Shown here piece by piece: positions 45,565 through 54,383 of a stretch of DNA of 64,000 bases. The DNA is from Parabacteroides hominis (lineage in GTDB: Bacteria; Bacteroidota; Bacteroidia; Bacteroidales; Tannerellaceae): positions 135,830 to 199,829 of the forward strand of contig NZ_JACOOJ010000004.1 of the NCBI RefSeq assembly GCF_014287585.1, given 5' to 3'. How positions within the stretch are numbered: position 1 is the first letter of the stretch; every line of letters begins with the position of its first letter. Below the pieces are notes generated by a model. The model searched no databases and was not told the DNA's origin. It saw nothing but the letters and a program-made list of their open reading frames with translations. Position numbers and translations under genes: made by a program.

Positions 45565-46269
45565 ATGTTAGAACAGATAAACGACATATTACAAAACACG
45601 GTTATTACCCCCTATACGGCAGCCGTAAAGCTGTTGATCAGTTTCTTCTTTGGAGCTGTCATCGGGATAGAGCGCCAGTTCAGAAGACGGGAGGCGGGAA
45701 TGCGTACCTTTACATTGATTTGTATGGGTTCGACTGCTGCCATGCTGGTCTCGATCTGGATTCCGCAATGTTATCCTAATTTCTTGAATGGCGATCCGGG
45801 ACGTATTGCGGCACAAGTGCTTTCGGGTATCGGTTTCCTCGGAGCAGGAGCGATCATCCAGAGCCACGGGAGCGTGCATGGACTGACTACGGCGGCTTGT
45901 ATCTGGGTAATGGCGGTAATAGGTTTGGCAGTGGGAGCCGGAATGTATATTCCGGCTGCTATTGCAACTGTCATAACACTTTTCATTCTGGTCAGCTTGG
46001 AACGTTTGGAGAGAAGAATGTTCCTGAACGGTGTCAATAAGATACTGACTATTACTTGTTCTACGGCAACACCCGATTTAAAGGCTGTCCGTAAAATATT
46101 GGAAAGTAAAGGCGTTTTTATCGTAAGTGTCTCTTTCGAGACATTTTATAAAGAGGACCGGTCCGTTATCACATACAAAGTGAACGTAAAGGCGATCTCC
46201 TCCTATACAAACTTATTCAACGAAATACGGAGTTTAGGTATTGTTACACAAATCAGATTGATGGCATAA
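45565..46269 (+). CDS. MgtC/SapB family membrane protein
   Basis: 234 residues from ATG 45565 (an upstream TTG adds eight). Four to five membrane helices with the MgtC signature: FGAVIGIERQFRRREAGMRT and GIGFLGAGAII. A cytoplasmic ACT-like C-terminal domain (about 150-234) follows. MgtC-type proteins affect Mg2+ and acid tolerance. Its 3' end faces that of the opposite-strand C_GCAxxG_C_C gene, 4 bp away. Confidence 0.92.
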   Translation: MLEQINDILQNTVITPYTAAVKLLISFFFGAVIGIERQFRRREAGMRTFTLICMGSTAAMLVSIWIPQCYPNFLNGDPGRIAAQVLSGIGFLGAGAIIQSHGSVHGLTTAACIWVMAVIGLAVGAGMYIPAAIATVITLFILVSLERLERRMFLNGVNKILTITCSTATPDLKAVRKILESKGVFIVSVSFETFYKEDRSVITYKVNVKAISSYTNLFNEIRSLGIVTQIRLMA

Positions 46270-46273
46270 GCCA

Positions 46274-46747
46274 TCAATCCAATTCCCCTTTCAGCATTCT
46301 CCCTGCAATGCGAGCCGAATCTTCAACGAATCTTCCACAGGGGCGTTTCTGATAATATTCTTGCGTACGGGCAGCCGGTGCCGGTGTCGTAGCTGCAGCA
46401 TCTTCAGGAGGCAAAAGGCGGCGGCAAATAATCGTTCCATTCTTTTCCTTGAACATATCAGCCATTTTCTGTACCATAGCATAGTTCTTTGTGCGAGCTT
46501 CCTGATCGGTGATATCCAGAACCGGATATTTGAAACCGGCCAACATGGCCATTGCGCTGACCGTCCCGCAAATTTCACGCATACGGGCTACACCTCCTCC
46601 AAAAGAGACAGACATTTTCTTTGCCATCTCCATGTCCAGTTCAAAAACATCCGAGTAGGCCAGAAAGACAGATTGCGCACAGTTATAACCCGCTTCGAAG
46701 TTCCGGACTGCACGATTTACACGTTCTTCAATATCGAAGTCTTTCAT
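46274..46747 (-). CDS. C_GCAxxG_C_C family redox protein
   Basis: 157 residues. The family motif is present: Cys24 in YNCAQSVF, GGGVARMREICGTVSAM, Cys at 108 in IICRRLLPPED and Cys in KRPCGRFVED. Function unknown; the four Cys suggest metal or iron-sulfur binding. A Pro/Ala-rich insert (ATTPAPAAR) lies before the last Cys, which is longer than usual. Cotranscribed with the Dabb gene and serB. Confidence 0.85.
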   Translation of the reverse strand: MKDFDIEERVNRAVRNFEAGYNCAQSVFLAYSDVFELDMEMAKKMSVSFGGGVARMREICGTVSAMAMLAGFKYPVLDITDQEARTKNYAMVQKMADMFKEKNGTIICRRLLPPEDAAATTPAPAARTQEYYQKRPCGRFVEDSARIAGRMLKGELD

Positions 46748-46764
46748 GATACTACCTATATCTT

Positions 46765-47067
46765 TTAATATTCATAATCGACGCAAGCCCTGTCTGCCTT
46801 GACGGGACCGATGATGCCTTTGGCTACGGCTACATGTTCGGGATGGTTGGCATACGTGCTGACATCCTCAAGTGTATCCAGTTCCGTAGTCAGGATGATA
46901 TCCCATGTCTCTGCCGGATTCACGTTAAAATCTACGCGGATCATGCGCAAGACGTCGATTTTGTCGATCAATGCTTCTAATCCCGTTTTGATTTCCTGCA
47001 TTTTAGCCTGCTTGTCGGCCGGAGTTGCAAACTCCTTCAATTTAAACATTACGATGTGTCTGATCAT
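46765..47067 (-). CDS. Dabb family stress-responsive alpha/beta-barrel protein
   Basis: 100 residues: the ferredoxin-like dimeric fold MIRHIVMFKLKEFATPADKQ, and a final segment SNHPEHVAVAKGI-like (YANHPEHVAVAKGIIGP). Small cytoplasmic protein of unclear biochemical role. 17 bp upstream of the C_GCAxxG_C_C gene. Confidence 0.88.
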   Translation of the reverse strand: MIRHIVMFKLKEFATPADKQAKMQEIKTGLEALIDKIDVLRMIRVDFNVNPAETWDIILTTELDTLEDVSTYANHPEHVAVAKGIIGPVKADRACVDYEY

Positions 47068-47087
47068 TTTTCTCTTATTATTTGTAG

Positions 47088-48314
47088 TTACATTTTTTCA
47101 TCCAGATAGGAATCTTTATAGCCTAAGAAGTACAGGATGCCGTCCAGACCGATTGTTGAAATGGACTGTTTGGCCGTAGCCTTTACTTTTGGTTTGGCAT
47201 GGAAAGCAATTCCGAGACCCGCAATACTGATCATCGGCAAGTCGTTGGCGCCATCTCCGACAGCGACCGTCTGGCGAATATCCACATTCTCGACTTGTGC
47301 AATGAGACGGAGCAGTTCTGCTTTGCGTTTTCCGTCTACAATGTCACCGACATAGCGTCCGGTCAGTTTTCCATTCTCCACTTCAAGCTCGTTGGCATAG
47401 ACGTAGTCGATGTTGTATTTCTGCTTCAGATAGTTGCCGAAGTAGGTAAATCCTCCGGAAAGGATCGCGATCTTGAAGCCGACCTTTTTCAAGATACGCA
47501 TCAGGCGGTCCACCCCTTCAGTAATCGGCAGGTTCTCGGCAATTTCCTGCATAACGGAAACATCCAGGCCCTTCAACAAAGCGCAACGCTGGCGGAAACT
47601 TTCGCAGAAGTCGATTTCTCCCCGCATAGCCGCTTCGGTAATGGCTTTCACCTGATCGCCGACACCGGCCCGGATAGCCAATTCGTCGATCACTTCCGTT
47701 TCGATCAGCGTCGAATCCATATCGAAGCAGATCAGGCGGCGCATGCGCCGGAACATGCTTTCTTCCTGAAAGGATATATCCATCTCCTGTTCGGCGGAAA
47801 GTTTCATGAAGTCGGCCTTCATCTGTTCCTTATCCCTGGGAGTTCCGCGCACGGAAAATTCCACGCTTGCTTTCGGCGTACGGGCATTTTCGTCTAACGG
47901 AATACGTCCCGTCAGGCGCTTGATGTCGTCGATGTTCATATCCTGGTCGGCAACGATGCGCGTAACGCCGGCGATTTGCCGTGCCGTCAGTTTCCGTCCC
48001 AGGATCGTTATGATATACCGGTTCTTGCCCTGCATGGAAACCCATTGGTTATAAGCCTCTTCGGTGATCGGATTGAAACGGATATTCACATCCAGTTCGT
48101 AGCTCTTGAAGAGCAACTCTTTCAGAATATCTCCTGAGTTTCCTTCGCTGCTCTGAAATAAGATGCCTAAAGATAGATTGTTATGGATGTCGGCTTGACC
48201 GATATCTAAAATAACAGCATTATTCTTGGCCAGTATCTCGGAAAGGGCAGCAGTCACTCCCGGACGATCCGCACCATTTATATTTATCAGTATTATTTCG
48301 TCTTTTTGTCCCAT
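47088..48314 (-). CDS. serB: Phosphoserine phosphatase with two ACT domains
   Basis: 408 residues from ATG 48314 (a TTG 20 codons earlier is unlikely). Last step of serine synthesis. N-terminal tandem ACT domains (MGQKDEIILININGADRPG; ITILGRKLTARQIAGVTR) probably bind serine for feedback. The HAD core has CFDMDSTLIETE, LSGGFTYFG and AVGDGANDLPM. Longer than E. coli SerB (322 aa), as in many Bacteroidota. Confidence 0.94.
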   Translation of the reverse strand: MGQKDEIILININGADRPGVTAALSEILAKNNAVILDIGQADIHNNLSLGILFQSSEGNSGDILKELLFKSYELDVNIRFNPITEEAYNQWVSMQGKNRYIITILGRKLTARQIAGVTRIVADQDMNIDDIKRLTGRIPLDENARTPKASVEFSVRGTPRDKEQMKADFMKLSAEQEMDISFQEESMFRRMRRLICFDMDSTLIETEVIDELAIRAGVGDQVKAITEAAMRGEIDFCESFRQRCALLKGLDVSVMQEIAENLPITEGVDRLMRILKKVGFKIAILSGGFTYFGNYLKQKYNIDYVYANELEVENGKLTGRYVGDIVDGKRKAELLRLIAQVENVDIRQTVAVGDGANDLPMISIAGLGIAFHAKPKVKATAKQSISTIGLDGILYFLGYKDSYLDEKM

Positions 48315-48417
48315 ACTATTATAATTGTAAGGCGAAGAAACGAATAATTCTTTTAAGTAAAAAGTGTTTTCCAAAAATAATGCTTTTTCTTGAATTTCAA
48401 ACTCGTGATGATTATGA

Positions 48418-49632
48418 TCAGAGATATGGAATAATCGTTATATAAATACCTGTAATAATGGCCGAAGTGATTACACCGGAGATGTTTGCACCTAAGGCAT
48501 CTCCCAAAATAAAAGATTCGGGATTTTCCTTGCTGACCAGCTTTTGTGCAACCTTAGCCGTGGTCGGTACACAACTCACGGCTGCGATTCCGATCACCGG
48601 GTTATAATTGCCTTTCTTAATGAAATACATGATATATCCGCCGATGATTCCACCGATTCCGGACAATAATAAAGCAGCAATACCTAAGACCAGGAGCTTC
48701 AGGATTTTCGGGTCGAGCAATAGTTTGGCATCGCAAAGGACTCCCAACAGCAGACCTAACATGAAAGTCGAACCATACAGAAGCGGGCCGCTGACGAAAT
48801 CATAAATATGCTTCATGCCGGATTCACGGATAGCAACTCCCAGGAACAGGGAGAAGAACAACGGGGAAGCAACCGGGAACAGAAAACACAGCACGGCACA
48901 TAAGATTACGGAAAAAGCCAGCTTTACTTTGGCATCATAGGTTTTGGGAGCCTTTTTAGTTGTCATCTTGATTGCACGCAGGCGTTTCGGGATCAGGAGT
49001 TTTACCAGATACGGATAGCCTCCGTAGGTAAGTCCGAGATACAGATAGGCGACAACCGTGATCGGGACGAACAGATGCTTGGCCAGCATCAACGAAGTAA
49101 ACAATACCATTGGTCCGTCGGCTCCGCCTACCATAGCAACGGAAGCGCTTTCTCCCAAATTCAAACCGATAGCGGAAGCGATCGGGAGAGTCAGGAATGT
49201 TCCGAGTTCGGCACACAGTGCCAGGAACAGGCTGGCAAACGGTTTTTGCAGCAGGAAACCGACGTCCAGCAGCGTACCGATTCCCATAAATACAAAACAG
49301 GCTATCAACCCGTTACTGAACGTCAGCGTATAGACCGGTTGCAGAAAGTCGATCTGCATGACGTTCATCAACTCGTCTGTATCGGAAAGCATCGGGTCCA
49401 GGAACAAGTTGCCCAATACACCGCCCGGCATAATCAGCGTACCGCAATTGATTGCGATCATACCCAGTCCCATCGGGATCATAACCATCGGTTCGAGCAC
49501 ACCTTTCCAGCCCAGATAGACCAGTAGCCCACCTAAAAGGATCAGAAATATACGGGCTGCGGCCAATAGCCAGCCACCGGCTACCATTGTTCCAAAGCCT
49601 TGGAACAGTCCTAAGAAATCTATATTTTCCAT
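48418..49632 (-). CDS. Na+-translocating decarboxylase beta subunit
   Basis: 404 residues, 10 or more helices, of the OadB/GcdB/MmdB family, which couples decarboxylation of a biotin-bound carboxyl group to sodium export. Seen: GIGTLLDVGFLLQKP, GGADGPMVLFTSLMLA with the conserved Asp, and the C-terminal AAVSCVPTTAKVAQKLV. The carboxyltransferase and biotin protein are not next to it. It probably decarboxylates methylmalonyl-CoA in the succinate-propionate pathway, inference from the phylum. Confidence 0.9.
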   Translation of the reverse strand: MENIDFLGLFQGFGTMVAGGWLLAAARIFLILLGGLLVYLGWKGVLEPMVMIPMGLGMIAINCGTLIMPGGVLGNLFLDPMLSDTDELMNVMQIDFLQPVYTLTFSNGLIACFVFMGIGTLLDVGFLLQKPFASLFLALCAELGTFLTLPIASAIGLNLGESASVAMVGGADGPMVLFTSLMLAKHLFVPITVVAYLYLGLTYGGYPYLVKLLIPKRLRAIKMTTKKAPKTYDAKVKLAFSVILCAVLCFLFPVASPLFFSLFLGVAIRESGMKHIYDFVSGPLLYGSTFMLGLLLGVLCDAKLLLDPKILKLLVLGIAALLLSGIGGIIGGYIMYFIKKGNYNPVIGIAAVSCVPTTAKVAQKLVSKENPESFILGDALGANISGVITSAIITGIYITIIPYL

Positions 49633-49649
49633 ATTGTCAGTTACGTTTT

Positions 49650-50090
49650 TTATTCTTCCGGAGAAAGAGGTTTGTTTTTATTTGAGTTTCGTTTCTTCAT
49701 GATCTGTTCTTTCTTTTTCAGATACATGAAGCGCGTGTCACGGGGGTAGTAATAGTCGATCAGGTCGAGTTGCGATGCCCCGTGGCTGACACCGTGATAG
49801 TATCCGCCGGGCTTCATATTGGCAAGATCGGGATTTTCACCTCTGGCGAAGTCTTCGCGTTCGTCATTGAGTTGCTCTATTCCTTCGGGAGGAACAAGAC
49901 CTAACAGTTCGCTTATTTTGGCCCGAACTTTATTTATTCTGTTGAACTGCGCCAGTTCAGCAGCGTGCGAGTGATGATATTCCAGGGAGTCGGCCCAGAA
50001 AGCGATACCTTTGATGACACCGGCGACAAAAAAGCCAATGACAAAGGTAAGGCCCATCATCTCCAGGGTAGAAATGAATAGACTTAACAT
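49650..50090 (-). CDS. Small membrane protein preceding the decarboxylase beta subunit
   Basis: 146 residues with one N-terminal helix (MMGLTFVIGFFVAGVIKGI) and a long polar tail (YHHSHAAELAQFNR, REDFARGENPDLA) ending in a Lys-rich tail. The position 17 bp upstream of the beta subunit matches where an OadG-like gamma subunit would be, but I do not see the usual gamma features. It may have the same role, i.e. anchoring the soluble subunits; not certain. Confidence 0.6.
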   Translation of the reverse strand: MLSLFISTLEMMGLTFVIGFFVAGVIKGIAFWADSLEYHHSHAAELAQFNRINKVRAKISELLGLVPPEGIEQLNDEREDFARGENPDLANMKPGGYYHGVSHGASQLDLIDYYYPRDTRFMYLKKKEQIMKKRNSNKNKPLSPEE

Positions 50091-50176
50091 ATTTCTTAAC
50101 TAATTTATATGAATAACGATTCTGCTTCCGATGCGATACCGGAAGTAATTTAAAATCACTAAATCCCTGAAGAGTG

Positions 50177-50581
50177 CTAAATAATTATTTTTCGGAGTAC
50201 GTAGACCCAATGGCCTGCACGTATGCGAAGAGAAGAGAATTTTATGGATTGTACGATTCGTAAAGTCTCGGAAGTCTTGTTGAGCAGGTTTTGTTCTTTT
50301 TGCAGAAACACTTCAAACTGCCTGGACACTATTTTCACCAGCCGCTCGTAGCTTTCCTGCAAGACCTGTGAACGGGGTGTCACGCAAAGTCCGGTACATT
50401 TGAACTGGGATATTTTTTCGTAATCGATCTGTTCCTGCTTGACACCGGAATCCGGTAGCCTGTCAAGGAGCGTCGCGACAGCGGAAGGTAAGGCGGAGAT
50501 ACTATTTTCTTCGGTTGCAATCTTTCCATCCAGCGCGAAAAGGCAGATCAGAGATAATATGAACAGCATCTTCTTTATCAT
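50177..50581 (-). CDS. Secreted hypothetical protein
   Basis: 134 residues from ATG 50581 with a signal peptide (KKMLFILSLICLFALDGK). The mature part has a helical core (ERLVKIVSRQFEVFLQKEQN) and two Cys (KCTGLC) that could pair. No family recognised. Stands alone between the decarboxylase genes and pepP. Confidence 0.55.
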   Translation of the reverse strand: MIKKMLFILSLICLFALDGKIATEENSISALPSAVATLLDRLPDSGVKQEQIDYEKISQFKCTGLCVTPRSQVLQESYERLVKIVSRQFEVFLQKEQNLLNKTSETLRIVQSIKFSSLRIRAGHWVYVLRKIII

Positions 50582-50660
50582 GGCGCGAATATAGAAACAG
50601 TTCTCGGATATATAACTTCCGGGGTGGGATAAAAGTTGTAAAAAATTAGATAAAAACAAA

Positions 50661-50697
50661 AGAGTGCGTCCCGCAAATACAACGGTCGACGCACTCT
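50661..50697 (-). terminator. Terminator after the aminopeptidase gene
   Basis: AGAGTGCGTC / GACGCACTCT stem of 10 bp with a 17-base loop. On the minus strand it is followed by TTTTGTTTTT, so it ends the pepP transcript. Confidence 0.85.
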
Positions 50698-50718
50698 CCT
50701 CATGTGTCTGTCCTGTTT

Positions 50719-52095
50719 TTATTTCCTTATCGCTTCTACTTCTTCAGCACGAACGGGGATCTTTTTACCTAACAGGCGGGCGCCGTTTTCGGTGATCAGA
50801 TAGTCCTCTTCGTTGCGGATACCGCTGAAATCTTTGTATGTGAACAGCTTGTCGTAGTTGATAAATTCAGTGAACTTGTTCTGGCTTCTCCAGAGATCCA
50901 TCAGTTCGGGGATGAAGTAAACGCCCGGTTCGATGGTCAGGACAAAGCCCGGTTCCAATTTACGTCCGAGGCGGAGAGACTTGCGTCCGAACTCCGTGCT
51001 CTTCGGCTGGCCGTCATATCCGACGTAGACTTCGCCTAAGTTTTCCATATCGTGAACATCCAGTCCCATCATGTGTCCCAAACCGCAAGGCATGAACATG
51101 GCATGAGCACCGGCTTTGACAGCTTCCATCGGATCACCTTTCACAAAGCCTAACTCTTTCAGACCTTCCATGATCACTTTGCAGGACAATTCATATACAT
51201 CGACAAACGGGATGCCCGGACGCAAAGCTGCAACAGCCGCTTCGTGGGCCGCCACCTGGATATCGTAGATCTCGCGTTGGCGAGTCGTAAACTTGGCATC
51301 GGCAGGAATCGTAGACGACATATCGCCGGCATATCCCATCTCCGTTTCGGCGCCGGCATCGAGCAGAAGCATGTCGCCGCTCTTGATCCTGTTGCTATGA
51401 TCATGATTGTGCAACGTCTGTCCGTTGATCGTCGCGATGATAGGGAAGGAGAGTTCGTAATTGTTTGCATAAGCCACTTCGGCAACGGCAGCGGCCACTT
51501 CACTTTCGCGGATGCCCGGACGAACGGTGCGCATGGCAGCCAGATGCATGTCGGCTGTCACGATACAGGCCTTTTCTATTTCCGCAATTTCTTCTTCGCT
51601 CTTATAGTTACGCTGGTTGACAACGCCCATTATAAAAGGTACGGAAGGTTTTTCGGCTCCCGGAACGACGCCTAACCATTGGAACAGTTTGATCTGGTGT
51701 TCGGCGCGATAAGTCGGCAGGTAATGAACCGGCTGGCCTTTCTGCTGTGCGCTCTTCAGATAGGTTTCGATTTCCTTGAAGGGACGTACTTCGGTGATAC
51801 CGGCGGCTTCGCTCTTTTCCTTCAGCGTCGGCTGTGTACCCATCCAGACGATTGCGTCGATCGTCAGTTCGTCGCCGAAAATGATCTCGCGGTTGTTGTC
51901 TATGTCGATGATGGCGGACAGTCCGGCATAGGGAAGTCCGAAGAAATACAGAAAAGTGGAATCCTGGCGGAAGTGGTATGTGTTATCGGCATAGTTCATA
52001 CCGGACTCATCGTTACCTAAAAATAACAACAGGCCGGAACCTATCGTCTGTTTTAATTTAGCCCTGCGGGCGATATAAGTTTCTTTTGCGAACAT
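50719..52095 (-). CDS. pepP: Xaa-Pro aminopeptidase (M24B)
   Basis: 458 residues from ATG 52095 (MFAKETYIARR). The M24 pita-bread domain has dinuclear metal ligands visible: LLLDAGAETEMGYAGD (two Asp), GLGHMMGLDVHD (His), TIEPGVYFIP (Glu) and SGIRNEEDYLIT (Glu). The N-terminal creatinase-like domain is complete. It removes N-terminal residues before proline. Confidence 0.94.
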   Translation of the reverse strand: MFAKETYIARRAKLKQTIGSGLLLFLGNDESGMNYADNTYHFRQDSTFLYFFGLPYAGLSAIIDIDNNREIIFGDELTIDAIVWMGTQPTLKEKSEAAGITEVRPFKEIETYLKSAQQKGQPVHYLPTYRAEHQIKLFQWLGVVPGAEKPSVPFIMGVVNQRNYKSEEEIAEIEKACIVTADMHLAAMRTVRPGIRESEVAAAVAEVAYANNYELSFPIIATINGQTLHNHDHSNRIKSGDMLLLDAGAETEMGYAGDMSSTIPADAKFTTRQREIYDIQVAAHEAAVAALRPGIPFVDVYELSCKVIMEGLKELGFVKGDPMEAVKAGAHAMFMPCGLGHMMGLDVHDMENLGEVYVGYDGQPKSTEFGRKSLRLGRKLEPGFVLTIEPGVYFIPELMDLWRSQNKFTEFINYDKLFTYKDFSGIRNEEDYLITENGARLLGKKIPVRAEEVEAIRK

Positions 52096-52236
52096 GATAT
52101 TATAAATTTGATTTAATGCTACCAAAGATAAGCATAAATTGGAATCCTAACATATTCGGGAGGTATTATTTTTATATAGACAGAGTCAACAAGCAGGGTA
52201 ATATAAAAGTTGCCGTTATCAGTAATAAATAAAAAC

Positions 52237-52374
52237 CTGCTTATCGAGTACCTCAAAAACTACTCGATAAGCAGGCTCTTGTCTACTTAGTAAGCAGACC
52301 ACCCCTCTACTTATCGAGTAGACAGGAGGCTGCTTAATAAGTCGATTTTTGTCTGCTTTATAACTGGACCAATG
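52237..52374. repeat. Tandem palindrome array C, period 23-24 bp
   Basis: Six units starting at 52237, 52260, 52283, 52307, 52330 and 52353. Core CTRCTTA-x-TAAGYAG, e.g. CTACTTATCGAGTAG and CTGCTTAATAAG. Units 1 and 2 also form a perfect 15-bp inverted repeat (52236-52250 with 52261-52275), and unit 4 holds the perfect palindrome TCTACT-TATCG-AGTAGA. Confidence 0.88.
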
Positions 52375-52507
52375 TCACAATAGGACGGTCTTGCATATCT
52401 TGAAAAACTGTAGCTTTTCCGGATTCCATGTCTACTTCGATTCTTAGAAGAATAGCCATGTCCGAATTTTTTATATGCCCCCACGGCTCTTAGATATTCG
52501 GATTTTA

Positions 52508-52599
52508 GTTTATCAAAATGTCACTGCCACCCCGTCTAAATCGGATTAGTAGTGCATCTATTTGGATTTAGTATAGCGGGTAATATTTTTTAACGTTTC
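52508..52599. repeat. 93-bp dispersed intergenic repeat, copy 2
   Basis: Second copy of the element at 17571-17663, same orientation. It begins 57 bp after the pantothenate kinase stop when read on the minus strand. Conserved ends: ATCAAAATGTCACT and GGTAATATTTTTTAACG. Confidence 0.85.
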
Positions 52600-52655
52600 A
52601 TAATGCACTGCTTTGTTCTTATAAAGATGACAGAATGATAATCCGACCGGGAAAA

Positions 52656-53498
52656 CTAACAGACCGGATGAACCGTCGAGCCGTTTATGTAGGTAAGGGC
52701 GGCTCCTATGGCGGTTCTGTATTCCGAATACTTGGGGATCAGGAAACGGACGCCGTACATTTCTTCCAGCTTGGGGAAGATTTCCTTGCACTGGGGCAAC
52801 TGCGTCAGGTTGCCGATCAGGACGAAATCCCGTATCGGGCTGTTGAGAGCCGACAGGATGGCGGCCTGGCCGATCGACTGCAGGACCATGTGGATGATCC
52901 CCGAAGCAATATCTTCGGGAGAAGCGTTGCCGTCCGCTTTTCCGAAGTTGGAGGCGGTGGCGTCCAGCGGCAGGTCGGGCAGAGGCCGGTTGCAGATGTC
53001 CTGTATCTGGAGGTCGATATTCGTCAGAGTCCCTTTTCGGGCCATTTCTGCGATCAGATGGATGTCCTGCGTTTTCAGGAGCAGGCGGGAGAGTCCCAGC
53101 AAGGTTCCGCCACCGACGCCGATCCCGCCGATATGTTGGATCTGCTGCCCTTCCACCTTGACGAAAGAAGTTCCCGTTCCCATGCTTACAACGATCAGGT
53201 TCTCCAGCGAAGCGGCATATTTGGCTCCGAGGCCGTTGGCCAGAAATTCATCTGTCTTGGCTGTCGGCAGGCCATATAGCGGCTGGTCGATGAAGGCGCT
53301 TCCCACGCCCGTCAGCATCACCATCTCGATCTCCGGCAAGGTGATCCCGTTGTCATAGATATACTTGCCGAAAGCTCCGAAGAGCGAGGTGACCGGATCT
53401 GTCGCCTTGACGAACATCGGCGATTTGATGCTCTTGTTTTCCACTCCGACAATCTTGGTTGTGCTTCCACCGACGTCAATACCTATTACTACGCCCAT
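52656..53498 (-). CDS. coaW: Type II pantothenate kinase
   Basis: 280 residues from ATG 53498. First step of coenzyme A synthesis. Actin-like ASKHA fold: VIGIDVGGSTTKIVGV (phosphate 1), LTGVGSAFI, VVSMGTGTSFV (adenosine), GIGVGGGTLLGLSRLLL. Type II enzymes occur mainly in eukaryotes and staphylococci but are also known in Bacteroidales. A -7 element TAACTTTG on the minus strand (53541-53548) precedes it. Confidence 0.9.
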   Translation of the reverse strand: MGVVIGIDVGGSTTKIVGVENKSIKSPMFVKATDPVTSLFGAFGKYIYDNGITLPEIEMVMLTGVGSAFIDQPLYGLPTAKTDEFLANGLGAKYAASLENLIVVSMGTGTSFVKVEGQQIQHIGGIGVGGGTLLGLSRLLLKTQDIHLIAEMARKGTLTNIDLQIQDICNRPLPDLPLDATASNFGKADGNASPEDIASGIIHMVLQSIGQAAILSALNSPIRDFVLIGNLTQLPQCKEIFPKLEEMYGVRFLIPKYSEYRTAIGAALTYINGSTVHPVC

Positions 53499-53593
53499 AT
53501 TTTCATGATTTAGTTGTAATTTTCTGTATCTTTTCGCTTGCAAAGTTATAACTATTTCTTACATTGTCCCGGCAAATATAACCTTTATATAAT

Positions 53594-53938
53594 ATGAAGA
53601 TACGGCAGATAATGGCGCTTACCGGCGCAACAGTCGTGTGCGGAAGCGGCCGGGAAGACCACGAAGTGCAATGCGCTTTCGCCAGCGACCTGATGAGCGA
53701 TGTCCTGACACTGGATTGTAACGGTGTGCTGCTCGTCACGGGCTTATGCAATATGCAGACGATCCGGACGGCGGAGATGGCGGATGTTTCCTGCATCCTG
53801 TTCGTGCGGGGAAAGAAAGCGACTCCCGAAATACTGCAACTGGCAGCGGAAAACGATATGATCCTGATGGAAACGGACCACTCTATGTACCACACGGTCG
53901 GCGAGCTCTATTGCAACGGACTTCCGCCTATCTATTAA
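53594..53938 (+). CDS. DRTGG-domain protein, first gene of the hydrogenase-like cluster
   Basis: 114 residues of the DRTGG fold (about 5-110): GATVVCGSGREDHEVQCAFA, SDLMSDVLTLD, and ADVSCILFVRGKKATPEI. DRTGG domains occur in phosphotransacetylases and regulators and may bind nucleotides. Divergent from coaW; next to a HATPase gene 17 bp downstream. A paralogue is the fourth gene of the cluster (55747-56085). Confidence 0.85.
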   Translation: MKIRQIMALTGATVVCGSGREDHEVQCAFASDLMSDVLTLDCNGVLLVTGLCNMQTIRTAEMADVSCILFVRGKKATPEILQLAAENDMILMETDHSMYHTVGELYCNGLPPIY

Positions 53939-53940
53939 GC

Positions 53941-53950
53941 AAAGGAGGTG
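53941..53950 (+). promoter_or_regulatory. Strong Shine-Dalgarno before the HATPase gene
   Basis: AAAGGAGGTG five bases before ATG 53956, close to the perfect anti-16S sequence, unusual for Bacteroidota where leaders are AT-rich and lack such motifs. It decides this start over those further upstream at 53746. Confidence 0.6.
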
Positions 53951-53955
53951 AAGAT

Positions 53956-54381
53956 ATGCAATTCAGATTTGAACTGGAAGGAGGCAACTTCTCAAAAGCC
54001 GGCTATGCTTCGAGCCAGATAAAGAAGGTCTTGAAGCAACTGTCCGTCGATCCGCGCATCATCAAGCGGGTGGTCGTCGCCCTCTATGAAGCCGAGGTCA
54101 ATGTTGTTGCCCATGCCTGGCGCGGGACGGTGCTGGCCGATATCGAAGCCGACAGGATCAGCCTTCTGTTGCAAGACGAAGGCCCCGGCATTCCCGATAT
54201 CGGCCAGGCGATGCAGGAAGGATTCTCCACTGCTTCGGCTGCCGTCCGCGAGATGGGGTTCGGTGCAGGCATGGGGTTGCCCAATATGAAGAAGAATGTA
54301 GATGAATTAACGATCGAGAGCAAAGTAGGAGAGGGTACGGTTGTCCGTATGCTAACCTATTTCTCCGCAAACGACAGATAG
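53956..54381 (+). CDS. Anti-sigma-factor-like ATP-binding protein (HATPase)
   Basis: 141 residues. GHKL ATP-binding fold: VVVALYEAEVNVVAHAWRG (N-box), DEGPGIPDIGQAM (G1-box), FGAGMGLPNMKKNVDELT (G2-box). The type resembles RsbW/SpoIIAB-like anti-sigma kinases and the histidine-kinase-like proteins that accompany [FeFe] hydrogenases in Thermotoga, Clostridia and Bacteroidales. It may phosphorylate or bind a partner in the same operon; target unknown. Confidence 0.85.
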   Translation: MQFRFELEGGNFSKAGYASSQIKKVLKQLSVDPRIIKRVVVALYEAEVNVVAHAWRGTVLADIEADRISLLLQDEGPGIPDIGQAMQEGFSTASAAVREMGFGAGMGLPNMKKNVDELTIESKVGEGTVVRMLTYFSANDR

Positions 54382-54383
54382 GC

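Larger units (their letters stand above)
52126..52655. other. 530-bp spacer with array C and a copy of the 93-bp repeat
   Basis: Between the start of pepP and the stop of the pantothenate kinase gene, both on the minus strand. It contains palindrome array C (52237-52374) and the dispersed repeat (52508-52599). The rest shows no gene. Confidence 0.6.
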
